From assembly GCA_903867225.1 (NCBI GenBank), contig CAIPQN010000033.1:1-64000 (forward strand): a stretch of 64,000 bases of DNA, written 5' to 3'. The translations under genes were made by a program, and so were the position numbers. Below the pieces are notes generated by a model. The model had not been told where the DNA came from. It saw only the letters and a list, made by a program, of their open reading frames with translations, and made no database searches. Source of the DNA: an uncultured Pseudomonadota bacterium. GTDB taxonomy: Bacteria; Pseudomonadota; Gammaproteobacteria; Methylococcales; Methylomonadaceae. Shown piece after piece: positions 54,552 through 64,000 of the stretch (position 1 is the first letter of the stretch; each line of letters opens with the position of its first letter).

Positions 54552-56648
54552 GTGAATCCTATTAGGAAAGAATTTCAGTACGGCAATCAAAAAGTTATCC
54601 TCGAAACTGGCGAAATTGCTCGTCAAGCTGACGGCGCAGTAATGATTGATATTGACGGTACGTCTATTTTAGTCACAGTAGTAGGCAAAAAATCGGCGGC
54701 GGGCGGTGACTTTTTCCCGTTAACCGTAAATTATCAAGAAAAAGCCTACGCGGCTGGCAAAATTCCAGGTGGATTTTTCAAACGTGAAGGTCGTCCGTCT
54801 GAACAAGAAACTTTAATTTCTCGCTTAATCGATCGCCCGATTCGCCCTTTATTTCCAGAAGGCTATACCAACGAAGTGCAAATTATTGCCACGGTGGTAT
54901 CGTTAAATCCCGAAGTAGACACAGAAGTTGTTGCGTTATTGGGTGCATCAGCCGCTTTATCCATTTCAGGGTTGCCGTTCAATGGTCCCATCGGTGCAGC
55001 TCGAATCGGTTACAAAGACGGTCAGTATTTACTGAACGTATCGCCTGAAATTTTAAAAGAATCCGATTTAACATTAGTGGTTGCGGGTACAGCACACGCA
55101 GTTTTAATGGTGGAATCCGAAGCAAAATCATTGTCTGAAGAAATCATGCTGGGCGCGGTGTTATTTGGTCATGAACAAATGCAAACCGCGATTAACGCAA
55201 TTAACGAATTTGCTGAAATGGCAGGTTGTGGAACGGTTGAATGGGTTGCACCTGAAGCGAATCACGAATTAAATCGTTTAGTTGGCGCGATTGAAGCTGA
55301 CGTTAAAGCGGCTTATTTAATTCCTGAAAAATTAGTTCGCCAAGAAAAACTTAAAGAAGTTCGCACCGCGTTAATTGAAAAATTAACCGCTGATGAAGCT
55401 TACGAGGAACGTGAAATTAAAGGCGTAATCGAACAATTAGAATATGACGTTGTTCGTGGCGCGATTTTAAATGAAGGTCAACGTATCGATGGTCGTCCAC
55501 TTGATAAAGTTCGTAAAATCAGCATTCGCACGGGTGTTTTGCCTCGCACACATGGTTCCGCGTTATTTACACGCGGCGAAACGCAAGCCTTGGTTGTGGC
55601 AACGTTAGGCACGGCACGCGATGCACAAATCATCGACGCATTGGCTGGCGAATACAAAGAACCGTTTATGCTGCATTACAATTTCCCTCCGTACAGCGTG
55701 GGCGAAACAGGTTTTGTCGGTTCGCCAAAACGTCGTGAGATTGGTCACGGTCGTTTGGCAAAACGTGGCATTTTAGCTGTATTGCCAAACATGGAAGAAT
55801 TTCCATATTCGATTCGCGTGGTGTCTGAAATCACCGAATCAAATGGTTCAAGTTCAATGGCTTCGGTTTGCGGCAGCAGTTTAGCATTGATGGATGCAGG
55901 TGTTCCGTTATCTGCGCCAGTGGCTGGCATTGCAATGGGCTTGATTAAAGAAGGCGACCGTTTTGCGGTAATTTCTGATATTTTGGGCGACGAAGATCAT
56001 TTGGGCGACATGGATTTCAAAGTTGCAGGTTCTGCCGAAGGCATTACCGCGTTGCAAATGGACATTAAAATCCAAGGCATTACCGCTGAAATTATGAAAA
56101 CCGCGCTCGCGCAAGCGAAAGCAGGACGGTTACATATTTTAGACGAAATGAATAAAGCATTAGCGGTTTCACGTTCTGAAATGTCCGATTTCGCGCCACG
56201 CATTATTACGTTCAAAATTGACCCAAGCAAAATCCGCGAAGTTATTGGTAAAGGTGGCGCGACGATTCGTAGTATCGTTGAACAAACTGGCGCGGCAGTC
56301 GATTTGACTGACGATGGCGTTGTGAAAGTTGCATCAGTAGATAAAGCGGCTGGCGAAGAAGCACGTCGTTTGATTGAAGAAATTACCGCAGAAGTTGAAG
56401 TCGGTAAAATCTACGAAGGCAAAGTCATTCGCTTAATGGATTTCGGTGCATTTGTTGCAATCATGCCTGGCAAAGACGGCTTAGTTCACATTTCACAAAT
56501 TTCAGATGAACGTGTGGAAAAAGTCAGTGATCGTTTGAATGAAGGCGATGTTGTTAAAGTCAAAGTATTAGAAATTGATAAACAAGGTCGTGTGCGTTTG
56601 AGTATCAAAGAAGCGATTAAAGATGCAGCAGAACAAGCTGCAGCTTAA
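54552..56648 (+). CDS. pnp: Polyribonucleotide nucleotidyltransferase (PNPase)
   Basis: 698 residues. Two RNase PH domains ([49 protein letters not shown]), KH domain ([15 protein letters not shown]) and C-terminal S1 domain ([15 protein letters not shown]). Phosphorolytic 3'-5' exoribonuclease of the degradosome. Start is GTG 54552 with AAGGA about 9 nt upstream. Full length for the family. Confidence 0.97.
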   Translation: MNPIRKEFQYGNQKVILETGEIARQADGAVMIDIDGTSILVTVVGKKSAAGGDFFPLTVNYQEKAYAAGKIPGGFFKREGRPSEQETLISRLIDRPIRPLFPEGYTNEVQIIATVVSLNPEVDTEVVALLGASAALSISGLPFNGPIGAARIGYKDGQYLLNVSPEILKESDLTLVVAGTAHAVLMVESEAKSLSEEIMLGAVLFGHEQMQTAINAINEFAEMAGCGTVEWVAPEANHELNRLVGAIEADVKAAYLIPEKLVRQEKLKEVRTALIEKLTADEAYEEREIKGVIEQLEYDVVRGAILNEGQRIDGRPLDKVRKISIRTGVLPRTHGSALFTRGETQALVVATLGTARDAQIIDALAGEYKEPFMLHYNFPPYSVGETGFVGSPKRREIGHGRLAKRGILAVLPNMEEFPYSIRVVSEITESNGSSSMASVCGSSLALMDAGVPLSAPVAGIAMGLIKEGDRFAVISDILGDEDHLGDMDFKVAGSAEGITALQMDIKIQGITAEIMKTALAQAKAGRLHILDEMNKALAVSRSEMSDFAPRIITFKIDPSKIREVIGKGGATIRSIVEQTGAAVDLTDDGVVKVASVDKAAGEEARRLIEEITAEVEVGKIYEGKVIRLMDFGAFVAIMPGKDGLVHISQISDERVEKVSDRLNEGDVVKVKVLEIDKQGRVRLSIKEAIKDAAEQAAA

Positions 56649-56662
56649 TTTGATTCGCATAT

Positions 56663-56702
56663 AAAAAAAGGGTTGCGAGCTTTTTAGTTCGCAACCTTTT
56701 TT
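56663..56702. terminator. Bidirectional terminator pnp / ycgN
   Basis: GGTTGCGA (56671-56678) pairs with TCGCAACC (56689-56696), with A-run before and T-run after, so it can serve both pnp and the convergent minus-strand gene. Confidence 0.88.
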
Positions 56703-56707
56703 GCATT

Positions 56708-57148
56708 TTAAGATTGCAATTCCAAAACGTAATCTTCCAAATCATTCACATCTTTTACTGTTGTTTCTGAAATCGCGTAACGGCTCACCGTAATTCCTGC
56801 TTTTTTCACGCTATTTTCACGTTTTGAAATCAACGGATGCCATGTTGGTAATTTTTTACCGTCATTTAATAAACGATACGCACACGTTTTTGGCAACCAT
56901 TGATATTGCTCGAAACCAACCGAATAAAGCTCTAAACAATCGGGTACAAGTCGCGTACGTTCTGTGTAATTTGTACAACGACAGGTTTTTAAATCCAACA
57001 ATTGACACGCTACGCTGGTGATATAGATTTCACCTGTGTCTTCATCTTCTAGTTTGTGTAAACAACAACGTCCGCAACCATCACACAACGATTCCCATTC
57101 GGCACGACTCATTTCCGCTAATGTTTTTGTTTCCCAAAAATTGCTCAT
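56708..57148 (-). CDS. UPF0260/YcgN-family cysteine-cluster protein
   Basis: 146 residues. FWETKTLAEMSRAEWESLC opening and a cysteine cluster (CDGCGRCC, CRCTNY, CLELY, CAYRL) define the YcgN family; the cysteines probably hold zinc or an Fe-S cluster. The biochemical role is unknown. The ATG at 57148 gives the family N-terminus and overlaps the preceding gene by 4 bp (ATGA). Confidence 0.88.
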   Translation of the reverse strand: MSNFWETKTLAEMSRAEWESLCDGCGRCCLHKLEDEDTGEIYITSVACQLLDLKTCRCTNYTERTRLVPDCLELYSVGFEQYQWLPKTCAYRLLNDGKKLPTWHPLISKRENSVKKAGITVSRYAISETTVKDVNDLEDYVLELQS

Positions 57149-57978
57149 TGCCACAACTCCCAAACGGGTTTGACATTATTTGGCAACGGTGCAACGCGCC
57201 CAAGTTCAATCCATACATTTTCGGGACTATGAAAGTCAGAACCCACCGAAGCTGCCAATTCAAATTGATTCGCGTAATTCGATAAAATTCGCATTTCGTC
57301 GGGATTGTAACGCCCCGTCACGACTTCAATCGCTAACCCGCCCGCATTTTTAAATGCGCCCAGCAATTTTTTCATGCGCGTTGCTGTCAATTTATAACGT
57401 AACGGATGCGCGACAATCGGAATGCCTCCCGCATCACGAATCGCTTGAATTGCATTTTCTAACGGTGTCCACGTTGTCGAAACATAGGCTGATTTTCCAT
57501 CACCCAAATAACGGTCAAACGCTTCTGAAATTGTTGAAACGTATGCTTGTGACACCAGAAAATTGGCAAAATGAACACGCGTAATCGTTTCGTTGGTAAC
57601 TGTTTTTTGAACAAATGCGAGTGCGTCAGGAATGCCTTTTTTAGCGAGTTTTTGAGCAATTTTTTCGGCGCGTTCGATTCGCATAATATGAAGTTCAGCG
57701 ATTACTTTTTGTAATGCGTCGTGTTGTGGCTCTATATTCAAACCCACAATATGTACGCCGATTTTTTCCCATTGTGCTGACAATTCAATGCCGTTGATGA
57801 AGTTAATGTTTAATTCATCGGCGCGATTTTTAGCTTCGGCAAGTCCAGCCGTGGTGTCGTGATCAGTAAGGGCAAAGGTTGTGACGGCATTTTCGGCAGC
57901 CCGATTTAGCAATTCTGTCGGGGATAATGCACCATCGGACGCAGTGGAATGGCAATGTAAATCATAAATTTGAGTCAT
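57145..57978 (-). CDS. rnm: PHP-domain 5'-3' exoribonuclease (RNase AM / YciV)
   Basis: 277 residues. PHP metal-site motifs YDLHCHSTASDGAL, ALTDHDTTAG, GIELSAQ, IPIVAHPLRY and GSDFHSP. The E. coli homologue (YciV, RNase AM) matures rRNA 5' ends and breaks down short RNAs and pAp-like substrates. The ATG at 57978 starts with MTQIYDLHCHS; 18 codons upstream are not part of the family. Confidence 0.9.
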   Translation of the reverse strand: MTQIYDLHCHSTASDGALSPTELLNRAAENAVTTFALTDHDTTAGLAEAKNRADELNINFINGIELSAQWEKIGVHIVGLNIEPQHDALQKVIAELHIMRIERAEKIAQKLAKKGIPDALAFVQKTVTNETITRVHFANFLVSQAYVSTISEAFDRYLGDGKSAYVSTTWTPLENAIQAIRDAGGIPIVAHPLRYKLTATRMKKLLGAFKNAGGLAIEVVTGRYNPDEMRILSNYANQFELAASVGSDFHSPENVWIELGRVAPLPNNVKPVWELWQ

Positions 57979-58136
57979 TTGTTTGTTCTTTAAAAAATGG
58001 CAGACGTTAGATAACGCGCTTATAATAATCACGCTATTATATAAGTTTTGTGGGATTAGCGGCGTGGATGTTTAAGTTACGTCGATTAAATAAAAAATCA
58101 GCCGTTTTAAATTTAAGTCGTAAAAAGGTGAATCAA

Positions 58137-61100
58137 ATGAACATCAAAAAGAATTTCGTATTTCTCATCATCAGTTTGTTGATGACCTTTTTATTGCCGA
58201 ATTATGCTAATGCGGCATTGGTTTTTACTTTTGAAGCTGCTGGCGTGCAAAACACCACTGTGCCTGCTGACCAGGTAAATGTAGAAACGTTTAACCTTCT
58301 TACAACTGGAAGCAAAAGTGGAAGTACAGCAATATATTCATCTGCAATTGGTTCGTTTTCTGGCTCATACAAAATCAATCCTGCCGATAAGTACGGAGGA
58401 GCTGCCAATCAGTCCGGAGTAGCTACAAACTACATCACCAACAATTCACTTTTCACGTTATCTTTCCCTAGTTCAATTGGTTATTTCGGCTTATGGTGGA
58501 GTGCAGGGGATTCTGGCAACATACTCGACATCACCACAGTTGACAATGTAGTTCACACCTATACTACCAAAACTCTTATAGATACTGGACTATTAGGGAG
58601 TGCTACCTCAAACCCAAAGTCTGCTTATTTTGGTAATCCAACTACAACTTTCTCGGGTCAAAATGGTGGCGAACCTTATGCGTTTTTGAATTTCTTTGCT
58701 ACTGATGAAGCTTCAAAAATTAAGTCGATAACTTTGAGGGGGACTAATTTTGAATCTGACAATTACACTACCGCTGTAAACCTACAAACGATAACAGGTA
58801 CAACCGTACCAATGGCTTGCCCCTCTACTCAAGTTTCAAATGCGACTGGAACAGAGTGTATAACACCTGTTGCACCCACAGTCACTAGCACAAACAGCAC
58901 CGATTTAATTGCAGTGCCAATTAGCGGCGGCGCGACAACGAGCAACACCATTTTAAGTGTCACTTTAAAGAAAATAAAAGATGGATTAGGCGCGACGGTT
59001 ACGGGGGCAACTTCTTCAACCATTGGCACAAATCTCACCGTCACAAACAACGCTTGGACAGTGACTTCGGGAGCGGTTGCAGTTGGAACGTACACTATCA
59101 CGGCAAAAGACGGGAATAATTTATCAGGCACAGGTACTTTTAAGGTTGAATGTTTAACAGGTAAAGTTGCGACGGCAACGGCGTGTATAACTCCTCCAAC
59201 CGTTGATGTCAAAAGTACGACCGAAGGCACGCCTGTTCCTTTAACGGGTCAACCTGGTAGTAGCTTAACTATTTCGAGCGTAACGTTAACCAAATTTGAA
59301 GATGGTTTAGGTGCTGCGGTAATCGATTTACCCGTATCAGTTGGCAGTAATATAACCAGTGGGCAAACCATTTGGACGACACCAACACCATCAACAATGA
59401 AAGAAGCGGTGGGAAAATACACCATCACAGCAACAGATGGCAATAATAAAACGGGAACAAACACGCTTATTGTCACTTGCGCGACAGGAAAAATGGCAAC
59501 CGCTTCTTCTTGTATCACAGTCACAAACCCTACAGTTAACGATAAAAGCACACCAGATTCTGTACCTGTGACACTCGACGGTAACATTGGAACGAGTACC
59601 ACCATTTCAAGTGTAACGCTAACCAAAACAAAAGATGGTTTAGGCGCGGCAGTATCAGGCGTACCAGCGACTCCAGTTGCTGGCACACCGTTGAGTATTT
59701 CTAGCGGTACCACATGGTCAATAAGTTCAGGTGCGGTTTCAGTAGGTACATACACGATTACCGTGACAGATAATTATTCTAAAACAGCAACGGGAACTTT
59801 GACGGTTACTTGCGCGACGGGAAAAATAGCAACGTCAACGGCGTGTAATGCTCCACAACCCACCGTTGAACCACAAACAACCTTTGATACCACACCTATT
59901 ATCAAAGGCACAGTAGGTACTTCGGCACTAGAAACAAATGAAGCCTTCACCGTTGCAGTCAATGGTAAAACTTATACCAACGGTGTTGATGCAAATTTAG
60001 TGGTTTCAACACTCGCATGGACATTAACCATTCAAACAGGTAGTGAAATTCAAGGCAGTGCAACGCCATATTCTGTCGTTGCAACAAGAGGCACAGCACC
60101 AAATGCCACAACAGGCACGGGAAATTTAACCATTACGCCTTGCACTTTGCCAAATGTGGTGAATGATTCAGTCACTCCCGCTACCTGTTCACTTCCTGTA
60201 CCAACGGTTTCATCTGCGGCTTGGAATTCAAATGTTACCGCACGCGTTATTCATGGAACGATCGGTGAAGTGGCATTAGGTTCAACAGAAACATTTTCAG
60301 TAACTATTAAAAGCACGCCACCGCACATTTATACCCATGCCAAGCCTGAAACTGATTTGAAAATAACTGGCATGAATTGGACGTTAACCATTCCAGCGAC
60401 AGATGCAATTCTTGCTGGTACTTATGATGTTGAAGTCGCCCGCAATGCGACAGCAAAAGATACGACGCTCAATGAATTAACGATCACCTTGGTTTGTGAT
60501 TTGCCACAAGTCAAAGTAAGTAATGCTTGTGTAACGCCTGTTTCACCGACTGTGAATACGGCGACCACAACAGATAAAGTTGCTCCAACGCTAACGGGTA
60601 CAGTTGGATCGAGTTCGTCATTAACCATTAAAATCCAAGATTCAACAGGCGTGAAAGCAACAGGTCCAGCAACGATTACAGCTGGAAATTGGACATTTAC
60701 ACCTTCAGCCCCAATTGCAAAAGGAACATACGATGTTGTTGCGGAAGGAGAAACTGGACTAAAAAATTCCCCATCAGGTGAATTAACCGTCACAATGGAA
60801 TGTACTTTGCCACAAGTAGCAAATACTGCTGGAACAGCTTGCATAAATTCCGTGCCTACGGTTACAACGTTGAATACGCCCGATACAAAGCCAACGATAA
60901 GGGGAACTGTCGGTACAACTCAGTTAATTTCTAGCGAAACGTTTAGCGTCGCGGTTAACGGAACAACTTACACTAATGGCGATGGGTATTTAAGTGTTTC
61001 AGGTACAGATTGGACATTGTTAATTACGACAGAACTAAAACCTGAGACGTATGATGTTGATGCGGTGAGACAAGGCACGCATGATGAAACAAGTGGTGAA

Positions 61101-62099
61101 TTGGTTATTAACGACGACATTGAAGTTTGTATACGACCTACCACAACGGGTTTTATTTCACGCAGTGCCTTTGATTCGGCTAAACATGATTTAGGTAAAT
61201 GTGTTGCGTCAGAATGTACAGACCCAGAAAATACAACACCGACTGGTTGCACGCCACCCAAACCGAAAAGCCCAGTGGAATTAAAGCAAAATTTACCCGA
61301 TCAACCTTTGCCGAAAACCAATCAATATGTAGATATTATTCCACCACAAATAATATATTGTGATGATGGTGGTGTTAAAAGCAGCATTCCAGCCACAAGT
61401 CCAGCAACAGGTGTTACGATTAAAAGAGCAAAAATTGTGAATGCGTCAACTCAGGATGGGACTATTGATTTAAGTAACGCAACTATAAAATACGGCGAGA
61501 AAGAAGCTGGACAAGGAACTATGGATATTAGCAACGCATTAATTGATAGGGGGCAAGCCACTGGTGTAACACTTACTAACGTAACGTTAAAAAACGTTTT
61601 TATTGACACTGCCTCAGATTATGTTGATTCAAATGGCAATCTTATAAATGACGGTACGTCTTTCATTCCAGTAACAGGTGGAACAACACTGCCAACGACA
61701 ACGAAAGAAGATGGTAGCATCACAAGAGCAACTATTTTCAGTGGAATGATTACGTCAGGAACAGACAGTAATGGTAATGCTATTCGAGGTAGTGCGACGA
61801 GTGGAGGTTATGAGACAGAAATTCTCAATTCCTCATCTGTAATTACTCAAGGCAGAAGAACACGAGGCACATTGAAAAATGCAACCATTACTAATGCAAG
61901 AACCACGACGGTTAATGGCGAGACAAGAGTTGATGCAGGGACAATAACCAGCGGCATAATGGATTCAGGAGCGTTAACGTTCGGTACGGTAATCAATGCA
62001 ACGCTTACCAATGCAACAATCTCAACTTCAAACACTTGCTTCTCAAGTGGCACAGTTGGTTCGCGCGGACAGTTAAACTGGAAAGAGGTGGTTAAATAG
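58137..62099 (+). CDS. Large exported Ig-repeat protein coupled to pilVWX
   Basis: 1320 residues from the ATG at 58137 (AAGGTG 6 nt upstream). Signal peptide MNIKKNFVFLIISLLMTFLL...ANA; then a beta-rich domain of about 220 residues like those of PEP-CTERM exoproteins (no sorting tail seen); then about seven Ig-like modules of 80-100 residues, each ended by a small two-cysteine loop (C-TGK-AT---C); a Pro-rich linker; and a C-terminal region of short repeats (ATI-N-, GTMDISNALID, LTNATIS) suggesting a beta-solenoid. Its stop overlaps the pilV GTG. It probably is a pilus-associated or secreted adhesin, a role inferred from context; PilY1 homology is not evident. Confidence 0.75.
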   Translation: MNIKKNFVFLIISLLMTFLLPNYANAALVFTFEAAGVQNTTVPADQVNVETFNLLTTGSKSGSTAIYSSAIGSFSGSYKINPADKYGGAANQSGVATNYITNNSLFTLSFPSSIGYFGLWWSAGDSGNILDITTVDNVVHTYTTKTLIDTGLLGSATSNPKSAYFGNPTTTFSGQNGGEPYAFLNFFATDEASKIKSITLRGTNFESDNYTTAVNLQTITGTTVPMACPSTQVSNATGTECITPVAPTVTSTNSTDLIAVPISGGATTSNTILSVTLKKIKDGLGATVTGATSSTIGTNLTVTNNAWTVTSGAVAVGTYTITAKDGNNLSGTGTFKVECLTGKVATATACITPPTVDVKSTTEGTPVPLTGQPGSSLTISSVTLTKFEDGLGAAVIDLPVSVGSNITSGQTIWTTPTPSTMKEAVGKYTITATDGNNKTGTNTLIVTCATGKMATASSCITVTNPTVNDKSTPDSVPVTLDGNIGTSTTISSVTLTKTKDGLGAAVSGVPATPVAGTPLSISSGTTWSISSGAVSVGTYTITVTDNYSKTATGTLTVTCATGKIATSTACNAPQPTVEPQTTFDTTPIIKGTVGTSALETNEAFTVAVNGKTYTNGVDANLVVSTLAWTLTIQTGSEIQGSATPYSVVATRGTAPNATTGTGNLTITPCTLPNVVNDSVTPATCSLPVPTVSSAAWNSNVTARVIHGTIGEVALGSTETFSVTIKSTPPHIYTHAKPETDLKITGMNWTLTIPATDAILAGTYDVEVARNATAKDTTLNELTITLVCDLPQVKVSNACVTPVSPTVNTATTTDKVAPTLTGTVGSSSSLTIKIQDSTGVKATGPATITAGNWTFTPSAPIAKGTYDVVAEGETGLKNSPSGELTVTMECTLPQVANTAGTACINSVPTVTTLNTPDTKPTIRGTVGTTQLISSETFSVAVNGTTYTNGDGYLSVSGTDWTLLITTELKPETYDVDAVRQGTHDETSGELVINDDIEVCIRPTTTGFISRSAFDSAKHDLGKCVASECTDPENTTPTGCTPPKPKSPVELKQNLPDQPLPKTNQYVDIIPPQIIYCDDGGVKSSIPATSPATGVTIKRAKIVNASTQDGTIDLSNATIKYGEKEAGQGTMDISNALIDRGQATGVTLTNVTLKNVFIDTASDYVDSNGNLINDGTSFIPVTGGTTLPTTTKEDGSITRATIFSGMITSGTDSNGNAIRGSATSGGYETEILNSSSVITQGRRTRGTLKNATITNARTTTVNGETRVDAGTITSGIMDSGALTFGTVINATLTNATISTSNTCFSSGTVGSRGQLNWKEVVK

Positions 62100-62581
62100 T
62101 GATTTTGCAACGCGGTTTTACGCTGATTGAAGTGTTAATTTCGATGGTGATTTTGGCGATTGGATTGTTAGGATTAGCAGGAATACAGGCAATTTCATTG
62201 CGTGATAATCAAGATGCCTATTATTACCAGCAAGCGACGTTGTTGGCTTATGAAATGCAGGATCGGATTCGGGGAAACAACGTAGCAAATTGGACAAATG
62301 TAACAATTGGCACAGGTGATTGCACAAAAGACGCACCTTGTGACGGACAAACGATGGCAAATAATGATTACGGTTATTGGAAGAAAAGTGCAGAAGCTAT
62401 ATTTCCAAAACCTAAAACAGGCGCAACGGTTGAAATCAGTCGCACCGCTCAAGCTAATACACCGTGTGAAAATATTACGGGAACCGCATTATGTTTAATT
62501 ACTCGTTGGGGACGAACGAATAGTAAAGACGTGGGAGTTTTATCAAAAGATTCCACGTTTTATTTGAAGGTCACGCCATGA
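62099..62581 (+). CDS. pilV: Type IV pilus minor pilin PilV
   Basis: 160 residues. Prepilin site RGFTLIEVLISMV (cleavage after Gly, Glu5) and LAIGLLGLAGIQA, a standard PilV N-terminus, then MQDRIRGN. Minor pilins PilVWX prime pilus assembly and help present PilY1. GTG start coupled to the big gene upstream (TAGTG); 4-bp overlap with pilW. Confidence 0.93.
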   Translation: MILQRGFTLIEVLISMVILAIGLLGLAGIQAISLRDNQDAYYYQQATLLAYEMQDRIRGNNVANWTNVTIGTGDCTKDAPCDGQTMANNDYGYWKKSAEAIFPKPKTGATVEISRTAQANTPCENITGTALCLITRWGRTNSKDVGVLSKDSTFYLKVTP

Positions 62582-63264
62582 TTAAAAAACAACGCGGTGT
62601 AACGCTGATTGAATTAATGGTTAGCATGATGCTTGGTTTGGCTTTGGTTGCAGGTATTAGTCAGCTATTTATTCAATCGCAAAAAAGTTTCACTATGCAA
62701 CGAAATTTAAGTGATATGACAGACGATGGTACGTTTATTTTAGAAGATTTAGCGAAAGGGCTTTTGTTAGCTGGATATTCTGAAGATGGTTCTGCTGTTA
62801 GCGGCTATATTGGTACCAACAGCACAGATAACGAATTATATTACAGTTTTAAATTAGGTAGCTTGAGCCAACTAAATAATTCAATATGTATTGCAAACTC
62901 TTATGCGATTGGTGATTTAGTCACTGTTCATATTTATAACAATGCAACGAATGCGCTGACTTGCGTATCTAAATCAGCATCTCAACCCTTAATTTCGGAT
63001 GTGCAGCAATTAGTTTTTAAATATGGCATTCACGACAAAACAACGAGCCAATTTTATTATGCAAAAACCGCTGATGTATCGGATTGGACAAAAGTATTTT
63101 CGGTTAAAGTTTTTCTTGTTATGCGAAGTGCGGATAAAAATTTAACACGTTTTAAAACAGGGTGGTCGATAGAAGGTGGCGCAACGGAATATCCTGCAAT
63201 AGATGAAAAACGACTTTATAAAGTTTTTTCAAAAACGATTTATTTGCGTGCTGCTGACCATTGA
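62578..63264 (+). CDS. pilW: Type IV pilus minor pilin PilW
   Basis: 228 residues. Prepilin site RGVTLIELMVSMMLGLALVA and ISQLFIQSQKSF follow the PilW pattern. Located between pilV and pilX with ATGA-type overlap upstream and 6 nt downstream. Works with FimU/FimT, PilV, PilX and PilE in the pilus-tip priming complex; fimT/fimU is not seen before pilV here, its place being taken by the Ig-repeat gene. Confidence 0.9.
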   Translation: MIKKQRGVTLIELMVSMMLGLALVAGISQLFIQSQKSFTMQRNLSDMTDDGTFILEDLAKGLLLAGYSEDGSAVSGYIGTNSTDNELYYSFKLGSLSQLNNSICIANSYAIGDLVTVHIYNNATNALTCVSKSASQPLISDVQQLVFKYGIHDKTTSQFYYAKTADVSDWTKVFSVKVFLVMRSADKNLTRFKTGWSIEGGATEYPAIDEKRLYKVFSKTIYLRAADH

Positions 63265-63270
63265 GAAAAT

Positions 63271-63999
63271 ATGATGAAATTCTCTAGTTTAAAACAACAA
63301 CGTGGCGCGATATTAGCGTTTAGTTTGGTAATGTTGTTGTTACTAACATTGGCAGGAACACGCATGATTCAACAAAATAAACAGCAATTACAAATGGCGG
63401 GGAACGCTAGGCTTTTAACACAAGCATTTGCAGACACGGAAGCGGTATTGGCGAATGCTAAAAATATTATCAATACTTATCCAAGCCATGATAATAACAA
63501 CACAACCATTTTTGTCCCATTAAATGACGTTTATTTTCCAATTGATTCCAGACTTTCCATTTACGATAATGCCCATCAATGCACACCAACGGCATCTTAT
63601 AAACAACAAATAGGTTTGGCTGGGGTTATTGATAGCGGCATCATTTCATCAGTCTCTTGCCTTTCACCTTATCAGCAATGTACTTCTTATGATAAAACGA
63701 CTGCGACATTAACGTGTCACCCTAAAAGTGGTGATGTAAATTGCACTGGTAAAACGATTGAAGAAGTAGCCGCTCTTTTTTCTAATCCGACCGATATTTG
63801 CTATCAACCTTACGATCCGTTATGTGTAAATCCAGATGCAAGTAATAGTAATCCAAATCCAAGGTGTAGAAGCGAACCACCTGCTATTTTGCCTTCTCCA
63901 GCTTGCCCTAAAGAAGTTTATAAAATTGATGTGATTTCAACTGCAAATGGTACAAGCCGAGAAATTATCAGTGACCATGTGATAGGTTGTGGGACTTAA
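63271..63999 (+). CDS. pilX: Type IV pilus assembly protein PilX
   Basis: 242 residues, complete, ending at TAA 63997-63999. RGAILAFSLVMLLLLTLAGT followed by QNKQQLQMAGN and QAFADTEAVLA is the PilX N-terminal pattern, in which the prepilin-like helix lacks Glu5. The C-terminal half is Cys-rich and could form disulfides. pilY1 and pilE would be expected beyond the window edge. Confidence 0.9.
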   Translation: MMKFSSLKQQRGAILAFSLVMLLLLTLAGTRMIQQNKQQLQMAGNARLLTQAFADTEAVLANAKNIINTYPSHDNNNTTIFVPLNDVYFPIDSRLSIYDNAHQCTPTASYKQQIGLAGVIDSGIISSVSCLSPYQQCTSYDKTTATLTCHPKSGDVNCTGKTIEEVAALFSNPTDICYQPYDPLCVNPDASNSNPNPRCRSEPPAILPSPACPKEVYKIDVISTANGTSREIISDHVIGCGT

Positions 64000-64000
64000 T

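Noticed and set aside
58829-59755. Antisense frames of 133 and 168 codons under the Ig-repeat gene
   Set aside because: Thr/Val-rich repeats on the sense strand produce long open antisense frames; there is no independent evidence for genes.

Overview
The window looks like the chromosome of an AT-rich gammaproteobacterium with C1 metabolism. Two tandem methylene-tetrahydromethanopterin dehydrogenase genes and a formate-tetrahydrofolate ligase point to a methylotroph or methanotroph (Methylococcales-like, or a methylotrophic Beggiatoa-like lineage). The housekeeping genes (ispG-pdxA-rsmA, rplU-rpmA-obgE-proB, rplM-rpsI, cysS, lpxH, truB-rpsO-pnp, pilVWX) have gammaproteobacterial character. The genus cannot be fixed from the sequence alone.

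Layout. 1-0.8 kb: the 3' end of an IS605-type tnpB element that has cut off the front of one BLUF photoreceptor gene, beside an intact convergent BLUF gene. 0.9-13.7 kb: one long minus-strand chemotaxis operon. In transcription order it holds a CheA kinase without Hpt domain, CheR, CheB, CheW, a ParA-like ATPase, a membrane-free poly-HAMP chemoreceptor, a receiver protein, and a 1342-residue CheA-like protein that has Hpt and CheW domains but a damaged ATP site. This resembles the split-kinase, ParA-positioned cytoplasmic chemotaxis cluster of Rhodobacter sphaeroides. 13.8-17.8 kb: a trinucleotide repeat, a relic of a sigma-54 activator, iscR with an IscR-like operator, a small inverted-repeat element, a vapBC pair between direct repeats, and an RTX calcium-binding protein gene split by a frameshift.

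17.9-33.7 kb: isoprenoid, vitamin B6 and rRNA-modification genes with an inserted Uma2-family gene; a candidate small RNA; the mtdB pair; an EAL-CBS-GGDEF protein; a proline iminopeptidase; ribosomal proteins L21 and L27; obgE; proB; an HD-GYP response regulator; a small cytochrome c; fhs; and a DHH phosphoesterase. 33.8-35.5 kb: an accessory patch with a DUF1566 protein whose 3' end looks like a diversity-generating-retroelement variable region, and a REP-associated tyrosine transposase with REP pairs both in front of it and in frame inside it. 35.6-51.8 kb: an M16 protease, NirJ, an ArnT-like glycosyltransferase, an NtrX-like regulator, rplM-rpsI, a GT2/LAB_N pair, hypF, two large sensor kinases and cysS.

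51.9-64 kb: ppiB-lpxH-truB, rpsO-pnp, the divergent rnm-ycgN pair, then a 1320-residue exported Ig-repeat protein translationally coupled to pilV, pilW and pilX. Much of the window is signalling: chemotaxis, cyclic-di-GMP turnover, blue-light sensing and hybrid kinases, next to surface structures (pilus, RTX and Ig-repeat proteins) that such signalling often controls. No rRNA, tRNA or CRISPR array was recognised. Coordinates of starts were corrected by hand where a ribosome binding site or family N-terminus supported a different codon.
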